Origin: an uncultured Bacteroidota bacterium
Lineage (GTDB): Bacteria; Bacteroidota; Bacteroidia; Bacteroidales; P3
Assembly: GCA_900546465.1 (NCBI GenBank)
Contig: URCX01000064.1
Location: forward strand, 1 to 10,426
DNA: 10,426 nucleotides
Direction of reading: 5' to 3'
The translations under genes and the position numbers were made by a program. This document shows, piece after piece, positions 1 to 7,442 of this stretch (the first letter of the stretch is position 1; each line of letters starts with the position of its first letter). Under the pieces are notes generated by a model that had not been told where the DNA came from, made no database searches, and saw nothing but the letters and a program-made list of their open reading frames with translations.

Positions 1-409
1 CAAGGCTTTCAATAAGTTCAGGTCCGATTTTGGCATCGGACAGCATCTTATCCAAATCCTGTGTTCCGGAGTATCCTCCTTGTCCGCCCGCATTATTTGT
101 TTGTGAAATAGCTGCCTCTTTATCTTTTTTCTTATCTTTCTTTTTGTCTCCCGCATGTATATCGTCCATTCCTGCCAATTCAGGGAAAACCAAACTCCAA
201 TCATACGTTACGTGCAAAGGTTCAAACGCTGATACGAAGAATATCACTGCCTCAATACCCATACCTATAATCAACATGGTAGTACCACCCGGCCAGTGGT
301 TTATTTTGAACAATGCTCCCACAATAACCACTGACGCACCTATACCGTACAACTTAGCGGTTAACTCCTTGTAAAACTTACTTCTTACGAAATTATCTAT
401 AAAACCCAT
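1..409 (-). CDS. gldL: GldL/PorL, T9SS motor inner-membrane protein (3' end outside window)
   Basis: This is the first 136 codons of a GldL/PorL protein, cut off at base 1. In the family, GldL forms the inner-membrane proton-driven motor of the type IX secretion system with GldM, which spans the periplasm to the GldK/GldN ring. The sequence shows two membrane helices, at about residues 20-36 and 43-62, joined by the typical short loop with the family motif GALFKINHWPGG. Lys35 and Glu53 lie in or next to the helices and are candidates for the charged residues known to matter for proton use in this family. A very Lys/Asp-rich cytoplasmic stretch (about 87-96) and a Gly-rich linker follow. The ATG at 409-407 starts 41 nt after the gldK stop. 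No clear Shine-Dalgarno is visible, only an AT-rich leader, which is usual in this phylum. The call is strong because motif, topology and position after gldK agree. Confidence 0.95.
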   Translation of the reverse strand, partial: MGFIDNFVRSKFYKELTAKLYGIGASVVIVGALFKINHWPGGTTMLIIGMGIEAVIFFVSAFEPLHVTYDWSLVFPELAGMDDIHAGDKKKDKKKDKEAAISQTNNAGGQGGYSGTQDLDKMLSDAKIGPELIESL

Positions 410-450
410 ATCAAATAAATAGTTTAATTGTTTAATGTCTTTTTGCTTGA

Positions 451-1830
451 CTAATTGTTTCTATATACATTGGAAGATGTCTTAGGATTATCACCTCTTA
501 CTCTGCCTAAGTAAGATTGAACGCAACGGAAGCCTATGTAACTCTTTCCGGAGTCTTGGTATTCATAGGAACGAGTTGCTGTTTGAATGAAATATTTCTG
601 ATCTTTCCAAGAACCGCCTCTGACGGTTTTTCTCTTCATCTGAGGAGTATCGTCTTCCGCTGCATTGTAAATGTTGACTTGATTCAAGTCATGAGCGTAA
701 TTGTATGCGGATTCATTGTATGCGTCTTCACACCATTCTGCTACGTTTCCTGCCATATCATACAATCCGAAGCCGTTCGGTGCGTAGTGTGCAACCAAAA
801 TAGGAGTTACTCCGCCGTCATCGCCATAGTTTCCTCTCAAAGGTTTGTAGTTTGCGATGAAGCAACCGTTACCGTTGCGAACATAAGGACCGCCCCAAGG
901 ATAAGGAGCTCCGTCAACACCGCCTCTTGCAGCATATTCCCATTCTGCTTCGGTCGGTAAACGGAAGTCTTCCATTCTTGCATAATCTTGTTTGGATAGA
1001 TAATTATTCATCATCAATGTTCTCCATACCGAGAATGCTTTTGCCTGACGATAAGATACACCTACAACAGGATAGTTATCATAGCGAGGGTGGCTGAAAT
1101 ATGAACGAGTTGCTGCGTCATTGTAAGAGTAAGCATAGTCATGTATCCAGCACAATGTATCAGGATATACGTTTATCACTTCTTTTTTGAAGAATTTATC
1201 TCTGTTTTTTAAGCTGTTCGGTCTTGAAGCAAAAGAAGAACCTCTGTACTCTTCGGCAACTTGCGTAGAAGAGTTGAAGTCTTTCCTGCTTGCAGCTCTT
1301 AAATCCATCCAATAGTATTCAAAGTTCAACTTTCTTGCATCTACCTGCATTTTGTTGTAGAACCTTTCATCGGTAGGAACGAATAATTCAGACAAAGCCT
1401 CCCTTTCATCGGCATTCTTCATTGACCAATCGATTTTTGCTTTCCAGTTAATCATAGGAGTTTCATATTCTTCACCCCATTGGTCTGCTTCTATCAAATA
1501 AGTCTCGGGACTTACTTCTCCCAATAAACGATAAGCCAAAGAGTCTCTCACCCAATATACAAATTGACGATACTCATTGTTGGTTATCTCAGTTTCGTCC
1601 ATCCAAAAAGATTGAACTTGTACTGTTTTTGGTTGATGGTCATACAATTTATAAGCATCTTCATCGGCTGCACCCATAAGGAAACTTCCTTGCGGAATAT
1701 CAACCATTCCATAAGGTTGCATATCCAAAAAGTTAGGTCTGTCCTGTACTCCTATCAACTCGCCTTTGTCAGAACTGCTGCAACCAAATGCGAGTAAGGC
1801 TGCCGAAATTAACAAAACTACACGTCTCAT
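451..1830 (-). CDS. gldK: GldK/PorK, T9SS outer-membrane-ring lipoprotein
   Basis: A 459-residue lipoprotein with a formylglycine-generating-enzyme (FGE/SUMF1) fold. In T9SS the family forms the periplasmic ring with GldN on the outer membrane. I start it at the ATG at 1830; an in-frame TTG three codons upstream would add only MDA and gives a poorer signal peptide. Residues 1-17 form a lipoprotein signal ending LLAFGC, so Cys17 should be lipidated. FGE landmarks follow: IPQGSFLMGAADE and ETEITNNEYRQF near the N-terminus, RLPTEAEWEYAARGG (about 289-303), MAGNVAEWCEDAY (about 357-369) and RGGSW (about 404-408), ending in IGFRCV. The segment after GGSW has no cysteine, whereas active FGE has a catalytic Cys pair there, so this protein is expected to be structural. 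It lies 83 nt after porP and 41 nt before gldL in one transcription unit. Confidence 0.96.
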   Translation of the reverse strand: MRRVVLLISAALLAFGCSSSDKGELIGVQDRPNFLDMQPYGMVDIPQGSFLMGAADEDAYKLYDHQPKTVQVQSFWMDETEITNNEYRQFVYWVRDSLAYRLLGEVSPETYLIEADQWGEEYETPMINWKAKIDWSMKNADEREALSELFVPTDERFYNKMQVDARKLNFEYYWMDLRAASRKDFNSSTQVAEEYRGSSFASRPNSLKNRDKFFKKEVINVYPDTLCWIHDYAYSYNDAATRSYFSHPRYDNYPVVGVSYRQAKAFSVWRTLMMNNYLSKQDYARMEDFRLPTEAEWEYAARGGVDGAPYPWGGPYVRNGNGCFIANYKPLRGNYGDDGGVTPILVAHYAPNGFGLYDMAGNVAEWCEDAYNESAYNYAHDLNQVNIYNAAEDDTPQMKRKTVRGGSWKDQKYFIQTATRSYEYQDSGKSYIGFRCVQSYLGRVRGDNPKTSSNVYRNN

Positions 1831-1913
1831 GGCGTCCAATATTTTTTCAAATTCTTACTACGTTTTCTATTGTCGTTTTACGCTCATTCTCCTTTTAAGG
1901 TTTCAAAAGAGCC

Positions 1914-2960
1914 TTACATTCTTCTTGTATTTCTATATATCGTAGGAGGTTTAGGCGGGTTCTCTATCTTGAAACAGAATCTTGCGAAAAGTTCCAAAGA
2001 GCCTGCTGATTGTGTAGAAATTCTCGATGTAGGAATATCGTATGAAACTCCCACCTTGAAATCTCCGAAAGCAATGCCTCCCAATATTATTATTGCGTCC
2101 TGCACTCTGTATGTGATACCTCCCCAAAACCTATGCTCCCATTCCAACAAAGCAGAAGCGTCCAACTGATAGGCTGATTTTGAGGAAAAATCTGTTTTCA
2201 ATAAAGCCGAGGGCAATACCCTCAATGAAGGATATGCAGGCACTGTCCATTCATAGCCTGCAAGGATATAATAGAATCTTCTGTTATCCCATTTTAACTT
2301 TGTACTTGCGGTTTGCATGAGTTTGGAAGAAGACAAACCTATGTACAACTGTCCCGGTATTTGATAATAAATGCCGGCACCCAAGTCAAATAGAAAGTCC
2401 TCTTGTTTTGTCGGGTCTGACAAAACGGGGTCGTTGGACGATGTTATTTGGTCATCTTCCGTGAATTGATCGGCTCCTATCAACTTGGACATATCCAAAC
2501 TCGAATTGAATAATTGTGCTTCAATACCTATCGCAAGATTACCCCTTGGAAATTGAATTCTGAAAGCATAATCTATCTTGGCATGCAAATTGTTCCAAAA
2601 ACCTATTTTGTCGGAAATTACAGTTGCTCCAATACCTCCATGCAGGAATCTTACAGGCATATCGAAGGACAAATTCATTGTCTCTCCGCCGGAAGCCCCT
2701 GTTTTTTCTCCTCGTGCATCGGTCAGATTCAAGCCCATCCATTGATTTCTGTAAAAGCCGGTAAAACATATAGCACCATTGCTTCCGGCATATCCCGGAT
2801 TATAGGAAAGTCTGTTAAACATATATTGAGAGAATTGAGGTTCTTGTTGAGCCTGCAAAACGCCGCAGCATGCAAAGCATACGACCAAGGCTGTTACCCA
2901 TGAACGTCTCTTCTCTGATATATCGAACTGCCTATACATAAATTGTAATAGTAGATTCAT
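1914..2960 (-). CDS. porP: PorP/SprF family T9SS outer-membrane protein
   Basis: A protein of about 348 residues in the PorP/SprF family: outer-membrane beta-barrel proteins that work with the T9SS ring and, in several species, with specific cargo or GldK. The diagnostic N-terminal block PQFSQYMFNRLSYNPGYAG (residues 41-59) follows the predicted signal cleavage after LQA37. The rest alternates short hydrophobic and aromatic strands with Gly-rich turns, such as YYQIPGQLYIGLSSSKL and WGGITYRVQDAIIILGGIAF, as expected of a barrel. I use the ATG at 2960. An ATG at 2939 (MYRQ...) is an equally possible start, while the longest frame begins with a TTG. No PD40 or OmpA domain is present. It is the first gene after the promoter candidate at 3024-3055 and directly precedes gldK, the same order as porP-porK-porL in Porphyromonas. 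The family call is strong; whether it is the core PorP or an SprF-like paralogue rests on gene order. Confidence 0.93.
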   Translation of the reverse strand: MNLLLQFMYRQFDISEKRRSWVTALVVCFACCGVLQAQQEPQFSQYMFNRLSYNPGYAGSNGAICFTGFYRNQWMGLNLTDARGEKTGASGGETMNLSFDMPVRFLHGGIGATVISDKIGFWNNLHAKIDYAFRIQFPRGNLAIGIEAQLFNSSLDMSKLIGADQFTEDDQITSSNDPVLSDPTKQEDFLFDLGAGIYYQIPGQLYIGLSSSKLMQTASTKLKWDNRRFYYILAGYEWTVPAYPSLRVLPSALLKTDFSSKSAYQLDASALLEWEHRFWGGITYRVQDAIIILGGIAFGDFKVGVSYDIPTSRISTQSAGSLELFARFCFKIENPPKPPTIYRNTRRM

Positions 2961-3023
2961 GCATTTCAATTTTTGTACTCCCCATTATTACAGCATAACA
3001 AGCTACCATAGAAAGTAGTCGTG

Positions 3024-3055
3024 CAAAGGTAACTAAATTCTGTATAAAAAAGAAA
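3024..3055 (-). promoter_or_regulatory. Bacteroidota-type promoter for porP-gldK-gldL
   Basis: On the minus strand TACCTTTG (3031-3024) matches the Bacteroidota -7 consensus TAnnTTTG exactly. TTTC (3055-3052) stands 20 nt upstream and matches three of four bases of the -33 box TTTG at the expected spacing. Transcription would begin near 3017-3020, giving a leader of about 57-60 nt before the porP ATG at 2960. It sits in the 173-nt gap after rlpA, just where the function changes from LPS/cell wall to T9SS. I see no strong terminator between rlpA and this site, so some read-through from the upstream operon is possible. Confidence 0.7.
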
Positions 3056-3133
3056 CCTCTGTCCGCATTTTTCTTTCTCTTTTTTCTTCTTTTATCGTTC
3101 TTTCCTTTGATTGCCAATATGTTAAATGGTGAT

Positions 3134-3883
3134 TTAATCATCTTTCTTTTTAATCAGATGAGCCAAAGGATACCGCTTTTTCAACTCTTCTACCGCTTCT
3201 TCGGCTGCTTTTTTTGAGATGAACGGACCTATATTTATATAGTAGAAGCTCTCGTTATACACTTTTACCGCCTTTGATAACTTCTGATATTCCGCAGGCA
3301 ACTGATGTATTATCATTCGCACTTCGTTTTGATTGCCTGCCGTTGCTAACCTGACGTAATATGTGAACAAGAACGTCTGTTCGTACTTATTGCCTTTTGC
3401 AAAAATCACAGAATCGAGGTATCTGTTCCTTACACTGTCGTTAAACTCCGCTCTATCGAACATTTCAAATAATTCGTCCTGTTTTTCCCATAATTCCATA
3501 TACTCGTTTCCCAAAACCTCCACTTTGACTTTTGCAGTTCCTGTTTTATGCAGTAAAATTCTTTGGGCAGCCAAGTATGACAAATCAATAACCCCGGAAC
3601 GCGGACATCTGTCATTTATCCTCAACAAGACCGACCTTCCGTTAGTCAAATGAGTAACTCTCACCAAGGTATTCAGAGGCAGGGTACGATGAGCAGCAGT
3701 ATATTTCTTTTGGGAAAAAATCTCACCCGAAGAAGTCTTCCTGTTCTCAAACTTATTATGGTAGTAGGTGGCATAGTTGTCAAATCCTTTCACATTCTGG
3801 GAAAGGAGACCTGCACTTAGCAAGCACAACAAAACATAAATCGAAAATAACCTTACCACGCTTTGGCATCTTCGTGAAACCAT
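3134..3883 (-). CDS. rlpA: RlpA-family septal/cell-wall protein (DPBB + SPOR-like)
   Basis: A 249-residue secreted protein with an N-terminal double-psi beta-barrel of the RlpA type. Family members act as lytic transglycosylases on denuded peptidoglycan or bind it at division sites. A signal peptide (about 1-29, core LFSIYVLLCLLSAGLL) precedes the DPBB domain (about 37-120). Glu54 (TSSGE), His65 (AAHRTLP) and Asp91 (RINDR) have the same relative spacing as the three residues important for Pseudomonas aeruginosa RlpA activity, so the enzyme is probably active. The C-terminal 75 residues (YYVRLATAG... to FYYINIGPFISKKAAEEAVEEL) look like a SPOR domain, which binds glycan lacking stem peptides. 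There is no lipobox, unlike the E. coli lipoprotein. The ATG at 3883 lies inside the end of the kdsC-like gene, a 31-nt overlap that implies coupled translation. A longer frame from a TTG at 3928 would bury the signal peptide, so I reject it. Confidence 0.88.
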   Translation of the reverse strand: MVSRRCQSVVRLFSIYVLLCLLSAGLLSQNVKGFDNYATYYHNKFENRKTSSGEIFSQKKYTAAHRTLPLNTLVRVTHLTNGRSVLLRINDRCPRSGVIDLSYLAAQRILLHKTGTAKVKVEVLGNEYMELWEKQDELFEMFDRAEFNDSVRNRYLDSVIFAKGNKYEQTFLFTYYVRLATAGNQNEVRMIIHQLPAEYQKLSKAVKVYNESFYYINIGPFISKKAAEEAVEELKKRYPLAHLIKKKDD

Positions 3884-4371
3884 TGCCCCTGCAATCGCAG
3901 AACCTGTTCTATCACATCTCTGACACAACCGTGTCCGCCTGTTCTGCGAGAAATATAATCGGCAACCGCTTTTATTTCTTCTGCTGCATCAGCGGGACAA
4001 GCTGCTACGCCGACAACTTTCATTACGTCATAATCAGGAATATCATCTCCCACATACAGCACTTGCTCCGCTTTCAAAGATTTCTCTTTCAAGAAATTCT
4101 CAAATATTTCCATCTTGCGATGAGAACCCAAATACACGTCCTCCACACCCAACATCTTCATTCTTGCCTGTATGCTCGTGCCATTTCCACCTGACAAGAC
4201 TGCCACCGTATAACCTTTCCTCAAAGCATACTGAATGGCATACCCGTCCTTGACATTACCGCTTCTGACTATGATTTTATCATCAGCCGACCAAATATTG
4301 CCATCGCTTATTACTCCGTCATAGTCAAAAACGAAAGCTTTTATATCATGTAACTTTGCTTTGTAATTCAT
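3853..4371 (-). CDS. kdsC: KdsC-like HAD phosphatase (probable KDO-8-phosphate phosphatase)
   Basis: A 172-residue, cap-less HAD-superfamily phosphatase of the KdsC class, which in the family hydrolyses KDO 8-phosphate to KDO in lipid A-core synthesis in the cytoplasm as a tetramer. Motif I is DYDGVISDG with nucleophile Asp16 and Asp18. Motif II is Ser60 in VLSGG, motif III is Lys86, and motif IV is GDDIPD (108-113) for Mg2+. The C-terminal TGGHGCVRDVIEQVL matches the tail that reaches into the neighbouring active site in KdsC. One difference is SGGNG where E. coli KdsC has TGR. Related Bacteroidota enzymes include KDN-9-phosphate phosphatases, so the exact sugar is not settled by sequence. 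The neighbouring hldD and lptB favour a KDO/LPS role. Its ATG overlaps the hldD stop as ATGA, so the two are translationally coupled. Confidence 0.88.
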   Translation of the reverse strand: MNYKAKLHDIKAFVFDYDGVISDGNIWSADDKIIVRSGNVKDGYAIQYALRKGYTVAVLSGGNGTSIQARMKMLGVEDVYLGSHRKMEIFENFLKEKSLKAEQVLYVGDDIPDYDVMKVVGVAACPADAAEEIKAVADYISRRTGGHGCVRDVIEQVLRLQGQWFHEDAKAW

Positions 4372-5342
4372 AAGCCTGCGAAATAAGAATGTCCCATCAA
4401 ATAATTCTGTACATAATCCCTTACACCCTCTTCCAAAGAATGAAACTCCTTTTTGTATCCTGCCATTCTCAACTTCTCCATCTTAGCCTCCGTGAAGTAT
4501 TGGTACTTATCCCTTATATCAAGCGGAATGTCTATATACTCTATCTTGACAGCTTTATTCATAGCCGCAAAAGTAGCAGCTGCCAAGTCGTGGAAGCTCC
4601 TTGCCTTTCCGCTGCCGAGGTTGTAAATGTCGGACTTGGGTTTGTTAGTCATCATATAGTAAAGCACATCGACCACATCTTTCACATACACAAAGTCCCT
4701 CATCTGCCAACCGTCCTTGTAATCTTCCCTATGGGAACGGAACAACTTTACCTTTCCGCATTCGTTGATTTGCTCGAAAGAATGCAATATAACAGAAGCC
4801 ATTCTGCCCTTGTGATACTCATTCGGGCCATAGACATTGAAGAATTTGAAACCTGCCCAGAAAGGAGGCATCTTTTCCTGCTTCAAAGCCCAAACATCAA
4901 ACTCCTGCTTCGATCTTCCATAAGGATTTAACGGCTTTAAGTCGGGAATTAAAGCCAAGTCGTCATCATATCCCAATTCACCGCCGCCGTACGTAGCCGC
5001 CGAAGAAGCATACACCATCGCAATACCGTTCTCCGCACAGATACGCCAAATACTCTTGGTATATTCAAGATTCAGATTGACAAAAACCTTCCAATCAAAT
5101 TCCGTAGTATCTGTCCTTGCTCCCAAATGATATACACACTCCACAGCCTCAGCGTTCTTCTCAAACCAATTCAAGAACACCCTTCTGTCTATTTTCTCTG
5201 CATATTTCAAAGCAGAATAATTCTCCGCTTTCTCTTTTTTTGAGAAGTCATCAACGATGATAACGTCCTTGCGACCCTCCGCATTCAATTTTCCAAGCAT
5301 ACAACTGCCGATAAAACCGGCAGCACCAGTCAATACAATCAT
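4368..5342 (-). CDS. hldD: ADP-L-glycero-D-manno-heptose 6-epimerase
   Basis: A 324-residue extended short-chain dehydrogenase that converts ADP-D-glycero- to ADP-L-glycero-D-manno-heptose, the activated heptose of the LPS inner core. The Rossmann glycine motif TGAAGFIG (residues 5-12) binds NADP. Ser114 in YASSAATYGG and Tyr141/Lys145 in NPYGRSK form the catalytic triad. FNVYGPNEYHKGRMASV is the family-specific substrate-binding block and discriminates HldD from UDP-galactose epimerases. RDFVYVKDVVDV follows. Length is close to the E. coli enzyme (310). The start is the ATG at 5342, 21 nt after the deacetylase stop; the end overlaps kdsC by 4 nt. No other heptose genes (gmhA, hldE, gmhB) are in the window. 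The alternative name is rfaD. Confidence 0.94.
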   Translation of the reverse strand: MIVLTGAAGFIGSCMLGKLNAEGRKDVIIVDDFSKKEKAENYSALKYAEKIDRRVFLNWFEKNAEAVECVYHLGARTDTTEFDWKVFVNLNLEYTKSIWRICAENGIAMVYASSAATYGGGELGYDDDLALIPDLKPLNPYGRSKQEFDVWALKQEKMPPFWAGFKFFNVYGPNEYHKGRMASVILHSFEQINECGKVKLFRSHREDYKDGWQMRDFVYVKDVVDVLYYMMTNKPKSDIYNLGSGKARSFHDLAAATFAAMNKAVKIEYIDIPLDIRDKYQYFTEAKMEKLRMAGYKKEFHSLEEGVRDYVQNYLMGHSYFAGL

Positions 5343-5363
5343 ATCTATACAATAATATATATG

Positions 5364-6686
5364 TCAGTTTATACAGTCGTTTGACGAAACAAGTTCCAAA
5401 GTTTTCTCATAAACCTCTCTCCATGACTTCCATTCCATTTCGTCCGATAAACTTTCATTATGCCATATACTTATAAACCTACCATTAACCTTTCTCACCT
5501 CTTCGACAAGCTCCCTTATTTTATCAAATGCCTCCTTAGGCCGGAACTTCAAGCCGTTTTTGAGAGCCACGTCCATACAAGCAAACGGGTAAATTCTCAA
5601 TTTAGTTTCAAAATCCAGAGCCAAATCATAAAAATTGAAACTGTTGCAAATGCCGGCACGGAACCCGATCTCATCGGAATAACCCATAGAAAAGTCTCTT
5701 TCAATATTGTTATCAATCAGATTTCTATACGATTCCGGCAAACGAAACCTCAAATAATGGAACCTGCTGCGATGTATCGGTTTATGCAGAATCGATTTCA
5801 GCATTCTCACCTGCTCGTTAATCTGTTCCGGCTCTTCCAAACATTCATACGAAGGGTGTATTCCGACCTTGGCATAATCGCACAAAGACTTGACCAATCC
5901 TTGAAATCTGCGATTATACGGACTTATATTCTTGTTGAACTGTCCGTAGTAACCGAACAACACAAAGAATACCGTCCTCACTTTATACTTCTTTATCGTG
6001 TAAATAATATAGTCAAACGTATCATAAGGATCTGCAGCCTTGCCCATCAATACCCCTATACGCCTGTTGCACAAGGCGAAATTACCCCTCAGAAAGTCTT
6101 TGCACAAACCACCTGATGTTCTGAAAAAACCCTTACCTATATAAGAATAAGCCGAATCCACATCTATCGTATTCAAGAAAGAAAAGCAGTTTGCCTTATG
6201 TGGCAAATCGGGATACGCCGATAAAATTTCCTTCTTCAACTCCTCAACCCATATATTCACCACCGGCTTTTGCAAGAAGCCTTTCTTATAAGCCAAACTA
6301 TCCTCGGCACAGAAACGGGAATGTTCGTCCTTGATGAAAGGCAGATATTCCTCATATCGGGAGACGAAATAAAACACAGAAGCCAAAACATCATAATTGC
6401 AAACCGAAGTCTGCGAATAAGTCCTGAATATATAAGGCAGCCCGTCTTGCTCAAAATAATCCAAATCCAAAACTTCTATCGTCGTTTGGAACAAAACATC
6501 TGTACACCTCAAAAACACCTCATTGCCCAAATTCTCTCTGCAATACGAAAACTTGGCACCCTCATAAGCCATAAAATATTCCCTGTCCGTAGTTATGGAA
6601 TACTCTATGCCCATCATCTCGTCGAATATCAAATTCAACGTATAACCCAAACGGTTTGTCATCTTGCCGGCATAAATCAGCAACAT
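5364..6686 (-). CDS. NodB-like polysaccharide deacetylase family protein with unassigned N-terminal region
   Basis: A 440-residue cytoplasmic-looking protein: no signal peptide and no clear membrane helix. The C-terminal two thirds resembles the NodB/polysaccharide deacetylase group common in Bacteroidota. NTIDVDSAY (Asp175, Asp177) would give the catalytic base and a metal ligand. GIHPSYE (His277) gives one metal His. RSRFHYLRF (Arg306-His310), MGYSDEIGFRAG (334-345) and SIWHNESLSD (His409) fill the remaining motif positions. Only one His stands in the HPSY motif, whereas classical NodB has HxxxH, so metal binding may be rearranged or weak. Residues 1-165 match nothing I can name with certainty. 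The gene lies 5 nt after lptB and 21 nt before hldD, so a role in modifying an LPS or surface-glycan precursor is a reasonable inference. The substrate is unknown. An alternative is a non-catalytic member of the family. Confidence 0.75.
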   Translation of the reverse strand: MLLIYAGKMTNRLGYTLNLIFDEMMGIEYSITTDREYFMAYEGAKFSYCRENLGNEVFLRCTDVLFQTTIEVLDLDYFEQDGLPYIFRTYSQTSVCNYDVLASVFYFVSRYEEYLPFIKDEHSRFCAEDSLAYKKGFLQKPVVNIWVEELKKEILSAYPDLPHKANCFSFLNTIDVDSAYSYIGKGFFRTSGGLCKDFLRGNFALCNRRIGVLMGKAADPYDTFDYIIYTIKKYKVRTVFFVLFGYYGQFNKNISPYNRRFQGLVKSLCDYAKVGIHPSYECLEEPEQINEQVRMLKSILHKPIHRSRFHYLRFRLPESYRNLIDNNIERDFSMGYSDEIGFRAGICNSFNFYDLALDFETKLRIYPFACMDVALKNGLKFRPKEAFDKIRELVEEVRKVNGRFISIWHNESLSDEMEWKSWREVYEKTLELVSSNDCIN

Positions 6687-6691
6687 AAGCC

Positions 6692-7414
6692 CTACCTTAA
6701 TTCAAAATCATTACCCAAGTACTTCCGTCTCACCTCCTCATCTTCCGCCAGCTCATGCGGAGTGCCGTGTTTGAAGACATTACCCTCAATCAACAAATAA
6801 GCCCTATCCGTTATGGAAAGAGTTTCATGCACATTATGATCGGTTATCAGCACACCGATATTTCTGTCTTTCAACTCCCGAACAATATGCTGAATATCCT
6901 GTACTGCAATAGGATCGACCCCTGCAAAAGGCTCATCTAAAAGAATAAACTTCGGGTCTGCAGCCAAAGCCCTTGCGATCTCGCATCTGCGTCTCTCACC
7001 CCCCGAAAGCTGATTGCCCTTATTCTTGCGGATATGCACCAAACTGAACTCCTGCAAAAGCGACTCCATCTTTGCCATTCTCTCGGAAGCATTCATTTTT
7101 CGGAACTCCAAAATAGCCATTATATTATCCTCCACAGACATATTTCTGAACACCGAAGCCTCCTGCGCCAAATAGCCTACGCCGAGTTGCGAACGCTTAT
7201 ACATAGGCATAGACGTTATATCCGTCTCATCAAGAAAAACCTTACCTGCATAAGGACGAATCAAGCCCGTCATCATATAAAACGTCGTTGTCTTTCCCGC
7301 ACCGTTAGGTCCCAACAAGCCTACAATCTCCCCCTGACTCACCTCAATGGAAACACCCTTTACAACAGTCCTTTTCCTGTATTTCTTGACAATATCCTCT
7401 GTATATAGCCTCAT
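6692..7414 (-). CDS. lptB: LptB, LPS export ABC transporter ATPase
   Basis: A 240-residue ATPase that drives LptB2FG, which lifts LPS from the inner membrane into the Lpt bridge. The Walker A motif is GPNGAGKTT (residues 35-43), the Q-loop is LAQEASVFRNMSVEDN (from 82), the ABC signature is LSGGERRR (136-143), Walker B is FILLDEPFAGVDP with catalytic Glu161, and the H-loop is His193 in ITDHN. GERRRCEIARALA and the closing YLGNDF are typical of LptB rather than other ABC ATPases, and the length equals E. coli LptB. The ATG at 7414 is preceded by AAAGGAA at a 6-nt spacing. A longer open frame up to 7612 has no family homology in its first 66 codons, so I reject that start. It is the first gene of the envelope operon; lptA, lptC, lptF and lptG are not in this window. 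Confidence 0.96.
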   Translation of the reverse strand: MRLYTEDIVKKYRKRTVVKGVSIEVSQGEIVGLLGPNGAGKTTTFYMMTGLIRPYAGKVFLDETDITSMPMYKRSQLGVGYLAQEASVFRNMSVEDNIMAILEFRKMNASERMAKMESLLQEFSLVHIRKNKGNQLSGGERRRCEIARALAADPKFILLDEPFAGVDPIAVQDIQHIVRELKDRNIGVLITDHNVHETLSITDRAYLLIEGNVFKHGTPHELAEDEEVRRKYLGNDFELR

Positions 7415-7434
7415 CGCAAATTCCTTTGAAACCA

Positions 7435-7442
7435 CAAAGGTA
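7435..7442 (-). promoter_or_regulatory. Promoter -7 element for the lptB operon
   Basis: TACCTTTG at 7442-7435 on the minus strand matches the Bacteroidota -7 consensus TAnnTTTG and is identical to the box upstream of porP. Transcription from it would begin a few bases downstream and give a short leader of roughly 14-18 nt containing the AAAGGAA ribosome site (7427-7421) of lptB. A good TTTG -33 box is missing at the usual 19-21 nt spacing; a TTTG at 7457-7454 is only 11 nt away. The site is therefore less certain than the porP promoter. Confidence 0.5.

Noticed and set aside
1831..1913. Possible leader peptide MSVKRQ between porP and gldK (after AAAAGGAG)
   Set aside because: Six codons with a plausible ribosome site are not enough. 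There is no attenuator hairpin and no run of codons tied to a nutrient.
2932..3141. Lys-rich 69-codon minus-strand frame between rlpA and porP
   Set aside because: It overlaps the rlpA stop, the porP promoter and the porP start, and its Lys run only reflects a purine-rich stretch. There is no family resemblance or ribosome site.
3117..3142. Small hairpin after rlpA (TTAAAT-CACC-ATTTAA) as a terminator
   Set aside because: The stem is 6 bp and all A-T, overlaps the stop codon, and has no following T-run, so it is too weak to call.
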